Positions 30,305 through 36,395 of a stretch of 38,122 nt of DNA are shown here, piece by piece. Origin of the DNA: a virus; the IMG/VR virus record IMGVR_UViG_3300008267_000133, positions 1 to 38,122 of that record; one strand, given 5' to 3'. The position numbers and the translations under genes were made by a program. Within the stretch, counting starts at the first letter, position 1. Each line of letters opens with the position of its first letter. Below the pieces are notes generated by a model that ran no database searches, was not told the DNA's origin, and saw nothing but the letters and a program-made list of their open reading frames with translations.

Positions 30305-30474
30305 TATTCCAACTCCGTTATATCTAATTCAACAACATCATCAATAGCAACCTTATGCTCAACTGCAAACTCGTAAACCATAGGCTGCACAAGTGCTAGC
30401 ATGTTGCTTGCTGTGATTTCTGTTTGTATAAAGTCGCCTGCGCGTGTTGTTGCTGCTATGCGGTAGATGTTCAT
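30304..30474 (-). CDS. Hypothetical 56-aa protein
   Basis: The start at 30474 follows AAGGAGATAAA and overlaps the previous HTH gene stop (ATGA). The sequence MNIYRIAATTRAGDFIQTEI, then an acidic tail (DDVVELDITELE), suggests a small alpha/beta protein. No family is recognised. Confidence 0.6.
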   Translation of the reverse strand: MNIYRIAATTRAGDFIQTEITASNMLALVQPMVYEFAVEHKVAIDDVVELDITELE

Positions 30475-30638
30475 TTTATCTCCTTGCTTGCTGCTACTGA
30501 GCCAATGCAAACAACTTTAAAAAGCTCAGGCTTGTCTTTGTGCCAGTTGCTTAGAGTTTGCAGCGATACGCCTGTTAGCTGAGTTACTTGTGAAAGGCTT
30601 TTGCAGCCTAGCGCTTTTGCTTGTTGCGATGGGGTCAT
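30471..30638 (-). CDS. 55-aa HTH protein
   Basis: A short frame with MTPSQQAKALGCKSLSQVTQ, then TGVSLQTLSNWHKDKPELF, a compact helix-turn-helix like the small YdaS/Cro-type proteins of phages. Its start overlaps the upstream stop and its end overlaps the next start (both ATGA), so it is well supported despite its size. A DNA-binding regulator is inferred. Confidence 0.7.
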   Translation of the reverse strand: MTPSQQAKALGCKSLSQVTQLTGVSLQTLSNWHKDKPELFKVVCIGSVAASKEIK

Positions 30639-30934
30639 TTATAAAGCGCCTCAAACTCTAAAACGCACTCCATAACTCGCGGAGTTGCAACGTCATTTGC
30701 CATTATGTGGTTTTTTAAATTGTCAACCATCCACAGGGCAGAGTTTAATCTTTGATCTGCGCCTATCTTGCAAGTTTCTTTGTGAACTACGACGCCGCCC
30801 TTATTTGCAATATCTCCACAGTGGTAGCATCTGTAAATAACGTGAATTACACACTTGCCAAAATAGTCACTAAGCTCGCTTTCTTTTATTTGAGTTTTAG
30901 CGCCGCAATCTTCAACCACGTAAAATATATTCAT
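30635..30934 (-). CDS. Hypothetical protein with zinc-ribbon-like cysteines
   Basis: A 99-aa protein. Four Cys/His positions (C28, then CYHCGD at about 36-41, H51, C55) suggest a small zinc-binding site between a beta start (MNIFYVVEDCGAK) and a helical C-terminus (SALWMVDNLKNHIMA). The role is unknown. It overlaps the HTH gene by ATGA. Confidence 0.55.
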   Translation of the reverse strand: MNIFYVVEDCGAKTQIKESELSDYFGKCVIHVIYRCYHCGDIANKGGVVVHKETCKIGADQRLNSALWMVDNLKNHIMANDVATPRVMECVLEFEALYK

Positions 30935-30940
30935 TTCTGA

Positions 30941-31153
30941 TCACTCCATAATTTCTATTACGCTAACGGCAGCCATGAAGCCTCGCTCCCATTCTTTCGG
31001 TATTGCTCTTTTTTTGCTAATCATCTCTGCGCGTATCTCTTTTAGTAATTGTTGGCGAGCCTCTGCCACCTGCTGCTTTGCGCTTTTTCTCTTAGCTTTT
31101 GGCGCGGCGTGGCGAGCTTTGAAACTCGCCATAAATTCGCTTGCTGTTGTCAT
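30941..31153 (-). CDS. 70-aa basic helical protein
   Basis: Strongly basic and helical (FKARHAAPKAKRKSAKQQVAE, RQQLLKEIRAEMISKKR) with a hydrophobic C-terminus (FMAAVSVIEIME). Nucleic-acid binding is possible from charge alone. Its start overlaps the previous stop (ATGA). Confidence 0.6.
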   Translation of the reverse strand: MTTASEFMASFKARHAAPKAKRKSAKQQVAEARQQLLKEIRAEMISKKRAIPKEWERGFMAAVSVIEIME

Positions 31154-31299
31154 ACAATAAAGATTCCTTTTTCTGCGAATTCTGCTTTAATTTCTTCAAG
31201 TTCTTGCTTCGCTGCGTCTGCCCACTCTTGATTTTTGTGACCCATCATTTCGCGCAAGTATTCAATGTGCATTTCAGTCATTTTGTTCATTTTGTTCAT
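31150..31299 (-). CDS. 49-aa helical small protein
   Basis: A short frame beginning MNKMNKMTEMHIEYLREMMG, with a charged helix (ADAAKQELEEIKAEFAEKG) after it. GGAAATTAAA precedes the start. A tandem AACAAAATG repeat gives three possible ATGs, and the first is chosen for its spacing. It is the first gene of the transcript from 31346-31373 and overlaps the next start by ATGA. Confidence 0.6.
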   Translation of the reverse strand: MNKMNKMTEMHIEYLREMMGHKNQEWADAAKQELEEIKAEFAEKGIFIV

Positions 31300-31345
31300 T
31301 TTAATTTCCTTGCTTGCTTCGGCGTTATTGCCTTGGTATGTGTTT

Positions 31346-31373
31346 ATTATAGCAAACTATTTTATCCTTGCAA
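31346..31373 (-). promoter_or_regulatory. Strong internal early promoter
   Basis: Minus-strand TTGCAA (complement 31368-31373), 16-bp spacer, perfect TATAAT (complement 31346-31351), in a 87-bp AT-rich gap. It drives 31299 to 30092, ending at the terminator 30071-30092. Confidence 0.75.
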
Positions 31374-31386
31374 GCATTATTTCAAA

Positions 31387-31842
31387 TTATTTTAAAATAT
31401 TTATTAGATTGTCGATTAATAGAGTTTCAGTAACATCATCAACAAAAGCTGGCGGTGTAGGAACTGCTACCCATCCGGCGTCTATCACTTCGCATTTGCC
31501 TTTGCACTCGTCAATCATCGCTTGATGCTCGACTCTCAGCCACTCAGTTAACGCGCTGTGCTTATACGGCGCTGCTAATCGCGTCCACTTGGTTAGCGTT
31601 TTTGTCTTTCCGTTGCGCTCTACTGCATTAACCACTAATAAGATAGCCCATTTAAACGCTGTGCGGCCTAAAGCCTGCACAACTGACTGACCTACCGCTT
31701 CAGGCTTCGACGTCTTGTAGTTGATTACATCAACGCCCTTGTCTACTTCGGACAGCTTCATAGTCAACGCCAAGTTGCGCATTGCTATGATTGATTGTGT
31801 TATGAGCCGTTTGTTTTGGTTGTGTGGTTTTCGTTTAGTCAC
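31387..31842 (-). CDS. Hypothetical phage protein
   Basis: A 151-aa protein with a basic N-terminus (MTKRKPHNQNKRLITQSI), a helical centre (GQSVVQALGRTAFKWAILLVV) and an acidic end (FVDDVTETLLIDNLINILK). No domain is recognised. Position at the end of the first early operon could fit a late regulator, but nothing in the sequence shows it. Confidence 0.6.
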   Translation of the reverse strand: MTKRKPHNQNKRLITQSIIAMRNLALTMKLSEVDKGVDVINYKTSKPEAVGQSVVQALGRTAFKWAILLVVNAVERNGKTKTLTKWTRLAAPYKHSALTEWLRVEHQAMIDECKGKCEVIDAGWVAVPTPPAFVDDVTETLLIDNLINILK

Positions 31843-32167
31843 TGTGCAGCTCCTTCAGCAGCTCTTGATAAGAGATTGACCCGAAGCGCTTGCAGACTAA
31901 ACGCTTAAACTTTTTAAACTTCTCTGCCGTTTCGATAAGCTCAGCCATTTTATTTTTATTGCCAATCTTCTGTTTGGCGATTGCGGTGTCACATTCTTGG
32001 ATAACTGCGCTTAGAAAGTTTATTTTCTTCTGCGGTGCATTCGCCAGCATTCTTAAACTTCCAAGTTGAACTGATGCAGCGTTGCGCAATTCAATCAGCT
32101 GCTCCCGCGTTGCCGTCGATGTGTATTCGTCAAGTTTCTTATCTTGCAATATGTCTCTGACGTTCAT
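31835..32167 (-). CDS. Hypothetical helical protein
   Basis: A 110-aa all-helical protein (MNVRDILQDKKLDEY, REQLIELRNAASVQLGSLR, KMAELIETAEKFKKFKRLV). It is unrecognised. GAGGAAGAAGAA precedes the ATG, just after a UUCG hairpin (32181-32194). It overlaps the next gene by 8 bp. Confidence 0.6.
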   Translation of the reverse strand: MNVRDILQDKKLDEYTSTATREQLIELRNAASVQLGSLRMLANAPQKKINFLSAVIQECDTAIAKQKIGNKNKMAELIETAEKFKKFKRLVCKRFGSISYQELLKELHSD

Positions 32168-32180
32168 TTCTTCTTCCTCA

Positions 32181-32194
32181 AGCGCCGAAGCGCT
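32181..32194 (-). promoter_or_regulatory. Intercistronic UUCG tetraloop hairpin
   Basis: In minus-sense RNA, AGCGC-UUCG-GCGCU forms a C(UUCG)G-capped stem, overlapping the stop codon of the gene 32193-32474 and lying just before the ribosome site of the next gene. There is no U run, so it is probably a stability or processing element rather than a terminator. Confidence 0.55.
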
Positions 32195-32474
32195 ATTTAT
32201 ATTCTTGAGCCAACTTCATAGCCTGCCTGGTAAGCCATGCATCCGCATAATCACTAAGCACTTTCGCGCAAGTTACCGGATCTCCACCTAAGAACAACAT
32301 CTGAATTGCCTTGTTGCAGTCAGTGTCAAAGCTAGCATCAACCTCGATTTCATTTATAAAATCCGACGGCTTCATATCCGCGCGAATGTTAGCTGCTAGT
32401 CGCTCCAGCTTGGCTTGTTCGATGCTGTCGTCGGTGTGGTCGATAAACTTCCACACATCATAAATTGCGTTCAT
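32193..32474 (-). CDS. Hypothetical 93-aa protein
   Basis: Mainly helical (IYDVWKFIDHTDDSIEQAKLE, CNKAIQMLFLGGDPVTCAKVL, AWLTRQAMKLAQEYK). No family is recognised. Its start overlaps the previous stop (ATGA). Confidence 0.6.
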   Translation of the reverse strand: MNAIYDVWKFIDHTDDSIEQAKLERLAANIRADMKPSDFINEIEVDASFDTDCNKAIQMLFLGGDPVTCAKVLSDYADAWLTRQAMKLAQEYK

Positions 32475-32659
32475 TCTGCCAACTCCAAACCATTAAGAAA
32501 CTCAATCAACGCCGCAACGTCCGACTTTTTCAGTTGAACAATCGAAGAATCGCCATGATCTCTATCCATCACGATTTCAACAAATAGCTTTCCGTTCCAC
32601 TCTTCGAACTCGATATTCTCGCAACGGTTAGCGTTGCATGTTAGTTTTAGCTTTTTCAT
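32471..32659 (-). CDS. Small protein, tandem paralogue A
   Basis: A 62-aa protein: K-K-L-K-L-T-C start, EFEEWNGKLFVEIVM middle, and a helical end (SDVAALIEFLNGLE). It aligns with its neighbour 32656-32838 over its whole length (KxxLxC, N-G-x-L-x-V/I, L/V-x-FL). The two arose by tandem duplication or are kept as a pair. Function is unknown. Confidence 0.6.
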   Translation of the reverse strand: MKKLKLTCNANRCENIEFEEWNGKLFVEIVMDRDHGDSSIVQLKKSDVAALIEFLNGLELAE

Positions 32660-32838
32660 TCTTCAACCCCAATGTTTTCAGCAAGAAACTTAACCAACTC
32701 TACAGCCCACCTTCTATCTATAAAAACATCAGAATATCCTTGGCCTTCATTTGTCATACATATATACAAATTGCCGTTTTCAGCTGAAAATTCGACGCTA
32801 TCATTTTTGTTTGAGTCGCAAATAAGTTTAATTTTCAT
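32656..32838 (-). CDS. Small protein, tandem paralogue B
   Basis: A 60-aa protein with the same plan as the downstream neighbour: MKIKLICDSNKNDSVEFSAE, NGNLYICMTNEG and a C-terminal helix (AVELVKFLAENIG). The order of elements is preserved and identity by eye is moderate. Its end overlaps the paralogue's start (ATGA). Confidence 0.6.
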   Translation of the reverse strand: MKIKLICDSNKNDSVEFSAENGNLYICMTNEGQGYSDVFIDRRWAVELVKFLAENIGVEE

Positions 32839-32839
32839 T

Positions 32840-32998
32840 TCAATCCTCGTTAACCTTCAAAAATCCGTTGGCATCTTTATACAAAACACCTTCAGCAAGT
32901 AACCGCTGTGCCAACTCCATCGAGTTTGGCTTAAGTTCGCTTAGCTTTACTGCGCCATGCTTGATGCGTTGTTTTAGTTGATAGTGTAAGTCTTTCAT
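32840..32998 (-). CDS. Hypothetical 52-aa protein
   Basis: A short frame, MKDLHYQLKQRIKHGAVKLS, then LAQRLLAEGVLYKDANGFLK, resembling a small winged-helix-like unit (two helices and a beta hairpin). It starts by ATGA overlap with the upstream gene. It is 1 bp from the next start and its own 3' end carries GAGGATTGAA, which can serve the next gene as ribosome site. Confidence 0.6.
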   Translation of the reverse strand: MKDLHYQLKQRIKHGAVKLSELKPNSMELAQRLLAEGVLYKDANGFLKVNED

Positions 32999-33258
32999 TC
33001 GTGCGATACTCCTGCCTTGTTCAATACTGCAATAACTTCATCGCAATAAAATGCGGAGTCAATGCCATGTACAGTAAACCAATCCGGCAACTCAACAACA
33101 ATAGCCGCTCGGCTGGCTTGCCATGCTTGCCAAGATATTTCTGCGGCATGGTCAATATACTTTCCTTGCTCATCTTTCATCACGAAAAATGGCAAACCGA
33201 ATTGATCTTTTGTTGCAACTGCCCAATTCTCAAACTCTTTCCGCATTTGTTCGCTCAT
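32995..33258 (-). CDS. Hypothetical phage protein
   Basis: An 87-aa protein with the phrase AEISWQAWQASRAAIVVELP (about 39-58), which is widespread in small proteins of phages of Gram-negative hosts. N-terminal FENWAV also fits this class. No function is known. It is ATGA-linked on both sides. Confidence 0.65.
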   Translation of the reverse strand: MSEQMRKEFENWAVATKDQFGLPFFVMKDEQGKYIDHAAEISWQAWQASRAAIVVELPDWFTVHGIDSAFYCDEVIAVLNKAGVSHE

Positions 33259-33518
33259 TTCGTTCTCTCCAATTCTGCAAGTAGTGCGTCGGCATGTTCA
33301 ACTGAAGACTCTGCAATGTTTTTTAGTAAATCGCTAGCCGATTCGTAAAGCTCAACATCTTTCCAGCAAGCGCCAATTAAACCCTGCATAGCCGCCATAG
33401 CAAACATTTCGCGTTTGGTTAAACCTACTTCAGTGCAGTAAATTTCCCTCTGACAATTTGCAGCCATATCTGCGTAAATTGTAGGAGCTGCTGGCAAATT
33501 TCCGTTGTTAGTTTTCAT
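33255..33518 (-). CDS. Hypothetical phage protein
   Basis: An 87-aa protein with the segment GLTKREMFAMAAMQGLIGA (about 33-51), another widespread phage early-protein motif, and a C-terminal helix (HADALLAELERTK). Function is unknown. It is second in the early minus operon, overlapping the HTH gene's stop (ATGA). Confidence 0.65.
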   Translation of the reverse strand: MKTNNGNLPAAPTIYADMAANCQREIYCTEVGLTKREMFAMAAMQGLIGACWKDVELYESASDLLKNIAESSVEHADALLAELERTK

Positions 33519-33691
33519 TCTTCTTCCCCTTTATAGTTAGTCTCTGCCGTCTTAATCCAAACAGCGCCTTGCTCGTCAATCTTTGCGCCTGCCTTAACCC
33601 ATCGATCAACAGTCGCATGGCATTTGTTTAACACCTTGCCAGTTTTGCGCAGGCTGCCGTATTTGCGCACTAGGTCTGATACTGGTTTCAT
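33515..33691 (-). CDS. 58-aa Cro-sized HTH protein
   Basis: The first gene of the minus arm. It reads MKPVSDLVRKYGSLRKTGKV, then NKCHATVDRWVKAGAKIDEQ and GAVWIKTAE: a helix-turn-helix whose recognition helix (HATVDRWVK) is followed by a beta hairpin, as in small Cro-like proteins. It lies immediately downstream of the dyad-bearing promoter at 33721-33748 and opposite the RHH-like gene, like the two regulators of an early switch. Autoregulation is inferred. Confidence 0.7.
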   Translation of the reverse strand: MKPVSDLVRKYGSLRKTGKVLNKCHATVDRWVKAGAKIDEQGAVWIKTAETNYKGEEE

Positions 33692-33720
33692 TTCATCTCT
33701 CAGTTGTTGTTTGTGATTCT

Positions 33721-33748
33721 AATGTATCACATCTGCGCCAATGGTCAA
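33721..33748 (-). promoter_or_regulatory. Main early minus-strand promoter with operator
   Basis: Minus-strand TTGACC (complement 33743-33748), 16-bp spacer, TACATT (complement 33721-33726). The dyad ATGT-GAT-ACAT overlaps the -10. The promoter is nearly the same as 29341-29368. A third copy of the dyad (ATGTA-A-TACAT) lies upstream at 33825-33835. Confidence 0.8.
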
Positions 33749-34092
33749 GCTGAAAGTTGCTTTATTTTGTAAGATTTGCAGCGCCATGTCAGGCCATGTA
33801 AGGCTCATGTCAGATTAGTTTTTGATGTAATACATTGATTTATATGGGTTTTATGTGTTTCTTGTAAGAATTACAGCAAGCCACACATATATCTATATAT
33901 TTTCATGCCGGCATAACCAGGTTAATGACAGTATAAATTTATAAAATATATATGGTAGGTATAAATCCTTACATAATTAATTATTATTAGTATATATCCC
34001 TTATATATCAACAGTTTAAGTGTGTAGCGACAATCTTACAAAGTCGCTACACGGCGCTACAAGGATTAGCGAGCTAATTGAGCGAAAACGGC
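33749..34092. other. Gene-free AT-rich repeat region: candidate replication origin/early switch
   Basis: There are 344 bp without a gene between divergent operons. It holds: TTTGTAAGATT (33766-33776), CTTGTAAGAAT (33861-33871) and an inverted exact copy AATCTTACAAA (34032-34042); three CATGT(C/A)AG repeats at one-turn spacing (33785-33813); palindromes ATGTA-A-TACAT (33825-33835) and ATGCCGGCAT (33905-33914); a roughly 200-bp very AT-rich stretch (33815-34020); and a perfect 10-bp hairpin (34022-34052). Iterons next to a melting region, beside primase/ATPase genes, suggest an origin. No clear DnaA box was seen. Confidence 0.55.
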
Positions 34093-34121
34093 TTGCATTT
34101 TATAAAACGCTGTTTTACTAT
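34093..34121 (+). promoter_or_regulatory. Main plus-strand promoter for replication genes
   Basis: The -35 is TTGCAT (34093-34098), the spacer 17 bp, the -10 TACTAT (34116-34121). A palindrome AAAAC-GCT-GTTTT (34104-34116) fills the spacer. It has the same -10 and a spacer dyad like the promoter at 607-635. The RHH-like gene begins 25 bp downstream. Confidence 0.75.
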
Positions 34122-34145
34122 TGTTAGACATTAACCGGAGGACTT

Positions 34146-34292
34146 ATGAAAGAAACCCACGTTTTTAAAGGTGTTAAGCTAACTGAAAAGCAAGTTCGAT
34201 TCGTGCAAGCCATGGCAGATAAAAGCTATGAAGGCAACTTCAGCATGGCGTTGCGCACCATTCTTGCGAAAACAATGAAGGATGCAAAGTAA
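34146..34292 (+). CDS. 48-aa ribbon-helix-helix-like protein
   Basis: A short frame after GGAGG (spacing 5-6). It has a beta strand with K/V/L alternation (FKGVKLTEKQ), then two helices (VRFVQAMADKSY and SMALRTILAKTM) joined by a short turn, the plan of Arc/MetJ-type ribbon-helix-helix regulators. First gene of the replication operon, it shares the TAATG junction with the next gene. It could bind the dyad at 34104-34116. The fold is inferred from the pattern alone. Confidence 0.6.
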   Translation: MKETHVFKGVKLTEKQVRFVQAMADKSYEGNFSMALRTILAKTMKDAK

Positions 34293-34867
34293 TGGCACTA
34301 ATAGACCAGCACTTAAGGCTGTGCAAGCCGGTGCAGCCTGGCAACAGCATTTTGCAAAGCGTAGGCGTTGATCCAAATTCATGGCCTGATTTGATGGATT
34401 ATCAAGGATTAATCGCTGCGCCAATGTTTGACTTCCACACTGGCAATATTACTGCAGTTGCTTGCACTGATGGAGTTAATCGCGTTAGCTACGCAGGAAG
34501 CGGCAGAGCGCGTCAGTGCGGTTTTTATGTTGGCTCTGCTATTCGCCTTAACTCTGAATTTGCAGAACTTACAGGCTCGGATAAACCTCTTATTTTTTGC
34601 ACTGACTTAATAACGTCAATTCTTGTGAACTTAATCACTCGATTGCCGGTTATGTTTTCCACTGATGTGACAGCTTTTAAGTTCTCCGGTGCAACTGAGT
34701 GCTATATTAGACAACCCACGTCAAGATCAATTGAAAATGCACTGAATGCTTGCGGTGATGTTGATTTGTGGTTTCCTGTTGGAAGTATCGAAAGCACAAG
34801 ACACGTCAAATGGATGGATGCTGTACAAGCTGCAGCAATGATTGAGGTTAATTATGATCACGCCTGA
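34292..34867 (+). CDS. Degenerate TOPRIM-like primase-associated protein
   Basis: A 191-aa protein. Its order of segments follows phage/plasmid TOPRIM primases: YQGLIAAPMFDFHTGNITAV (38-57), GFYVGSAIRL (77-86), then KPLIFCTDLITSILVNLITRLPVMFS (98-123), where the family has 'hhxxEGxxTALxhxxxTGxPVhxA'. The catalytic Glu-Gly is replaced by Thr-Asp (104-105), and the later DxD is not clear. With the DUF3987 ATPase directly downstream it probably forms a split primase-helicase unit, active or not. Confidence 0.55.
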   Translation: MALIDQHLRLCKPVQPGNSILQSVGVDPNSWPDLMDYQGLIAAPMFDFHTGNITAVACTDGVNRVSYAGSGRARQCGFYVGSAIRLNSEFAELTGSDKPLIFCTDLITSILVNLITRLPVMFSTDVTAFKFSGATECYIRQPTSRSIENALNACGDVDLWFPVGSIESTRHVKWMDAVQAAAMIEVNYDHA

Positions 34868-36377
34868 TTACGCAAAAGCGCAACAACACGCACGAAAAGA
34901 AAACTTACCGCTGCCGATCGCCGCGATGGATTTGCATAACGCAAACATTAAAAACCCTATGTATTGGGAAGATGTTCAGTATTTTACAACTGAAGATGAT
35001 AACAACAAAACGCCAAACATTATTACTCATGGCGGTTATGTTGCAGATCTGGCAAAGGCTAAAGCTGCAGAAGTTATTTTCCCAGAAAACAGCGCTTTTT
35101 TGCATGGCCTTGGAGTGATTGCCGGCGCTGCAGGTTATAACTTTAAATACCAGTATTACACTGAACAAAAAGCTGTAAACCTGTTTTGTGTAGCAAGCCA
35201 GCCGCCATCAACCGGTAAAAGCTCGATATTCAGTTTTTTCAGCAAGCCGTTTGCTCATGCTTTTTCTGAAATGAATACGCGCAACCGGTCAAAGCGTAAG
35301 CTATTAGAAAAAGAACTTAAAGAGCTTTACGATGCGCAGGAAGAAGGGCGCAACGTCGGCATTGAGTTAGAGCATACAATTGCAGCTTTGCGCGATGTGG
35401 CGCACATCAAATGGTATTTAGATGACGTAACACCTGAAGCTGCAGAAGCGATCGCCGGCAAACAATCTGGCTATTTAAATATCCTTTCTCCTGAGTCTGA
35501 TGCGGTCAACGTCATTCTTGGAAATGTGTACGGCGACGGGAAAGGCAAAGCTAACCACGGCTTATTCCTGAAGATGTGGGACACCGAATGGCACAGCTCC
35601 GCTCGCGTTACCCGTGACGGCTTTGAAGGTGAGCTTTACGGATCTGTTTCAGTGCTAGCACAAGATGAGTCAATCGACACAATCTTGCGCATTGGCCAGG
35701 ATAGCGGCCGCGGCATTTCTGAACGCTTTTTGTTAATACGTGAACCAAATCTTTTCGGTAAGCGCAAAAGCTCAAGCCGAGTTAAGGCAGACCAAACGCT
35801 GGTAAATGAATTTAACGACACTGCAAAAAATATTGTTTCAGCACCTAAAACAGTTTTGACATTTAGCGCTGCAGCGTTTGCTATGGTAAACAAAGTCACC
35901 GATGAACTAGATAACAAGATGAGCGACGGAAAAGAATTTAGCAGCTCGATGATCCGCGGAGCTGCAGGCAAGGCTGATAAACAGATTTATAAAATAGCCT
36001 CAATTATGCACATTGCAGAAGATTGGCGGCCGGCCGGCAAAAAGCGAAGCAAGGTCGATGACAAGCATGTAAAAAACGCCATTCAGATTTTTATGGAGCT
36101 ATTAAAGACGTATTTAAGCGCTGCAGATGACATGCGGATTTCTGGACAGTCAACAGAGGTTAGCTTTGTTGCCGATCGCATTGTTGAACTTAGTCGGAAA
36201 AAGACTATAGCATTAAGCACTGCCAGGTTACGAGATGAAGTTAGAAACCGCGGCCCATTGAAAGGCGTTAGCGGGATTACTGACAAAATCAAGACGGTTT
36301 ACATTCCAGAGCTGCAGAAACGCGGTTATTTGGTTGAGCATAACGGCATGGTTTACATCAATCCGAAATTAGCATAG
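34854..36377 (+). CDS. DUF3987-type replicative ATPase/helicase
   Basis: A 507-aa protein. P-loop SQPPSTGKSS (115-124) is in the style of DUF3987/YfjI-like ATPases. A Walker-B-like acidic pair is at D190-D191 (WYLDDVTPEA), followed by the family's 'TxExL/I' region. Later motifs include YGSVSVLAQDESI and GISERFLLI, where the latter contains an arginine like an arginine finger. The C-terminus has a winged-helix-like end. The ATG at 34854 follows GAGGTTAATT, and an alternative TTG is 12 bp upstream. It is probably the fork helicase or primase partner. Confidence 0.75.
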   Translation: MITPDYAKAQQHARKENLPLPIAAMDLHNANIKNPMYWEDVQYFTTEDDNNKTPNIITHGGYVADLAKAKAAEVIFPENSAFLHGLGVIAGAAGYNFKYQYYTEQKAVNLFCVASQPPSTGKSSIFSFFSKPFAHAFSEMNTRNRSKRKLLEKELKELYDAQEEGRNVGIELEHTIAALRDVAHIKWYLDDVTPEAAEAIAGKQSGYLNILSPESDAVNVILGNVYGDGKGKANHGLFLKMWDTEWHSSARVTRDGFEGELYGSVSVLAQDESIDTILRIGQDSGRGISERFLLIREPNLFGKRKSSSRVKADQTLVNEFNDTAKNIVSAPKTVLTFSAAAFAMVNKVTDELDNKMSDGKEFSSSMIRGAAGKADKQIYKIASIMHIAEDWRPAGKKRSKVDDKHVKNAIQIFMELLKTYLSAADDMRISGQSTEVSFVADRIVELSRKKTIALSTARLRDEVRNRGPLKGVSGITDKIKTVYIPELQKRGYLVEHNGMVYINPKLA

Positions 36378-36395
36378 CAACAGGAATAAAAAGAA

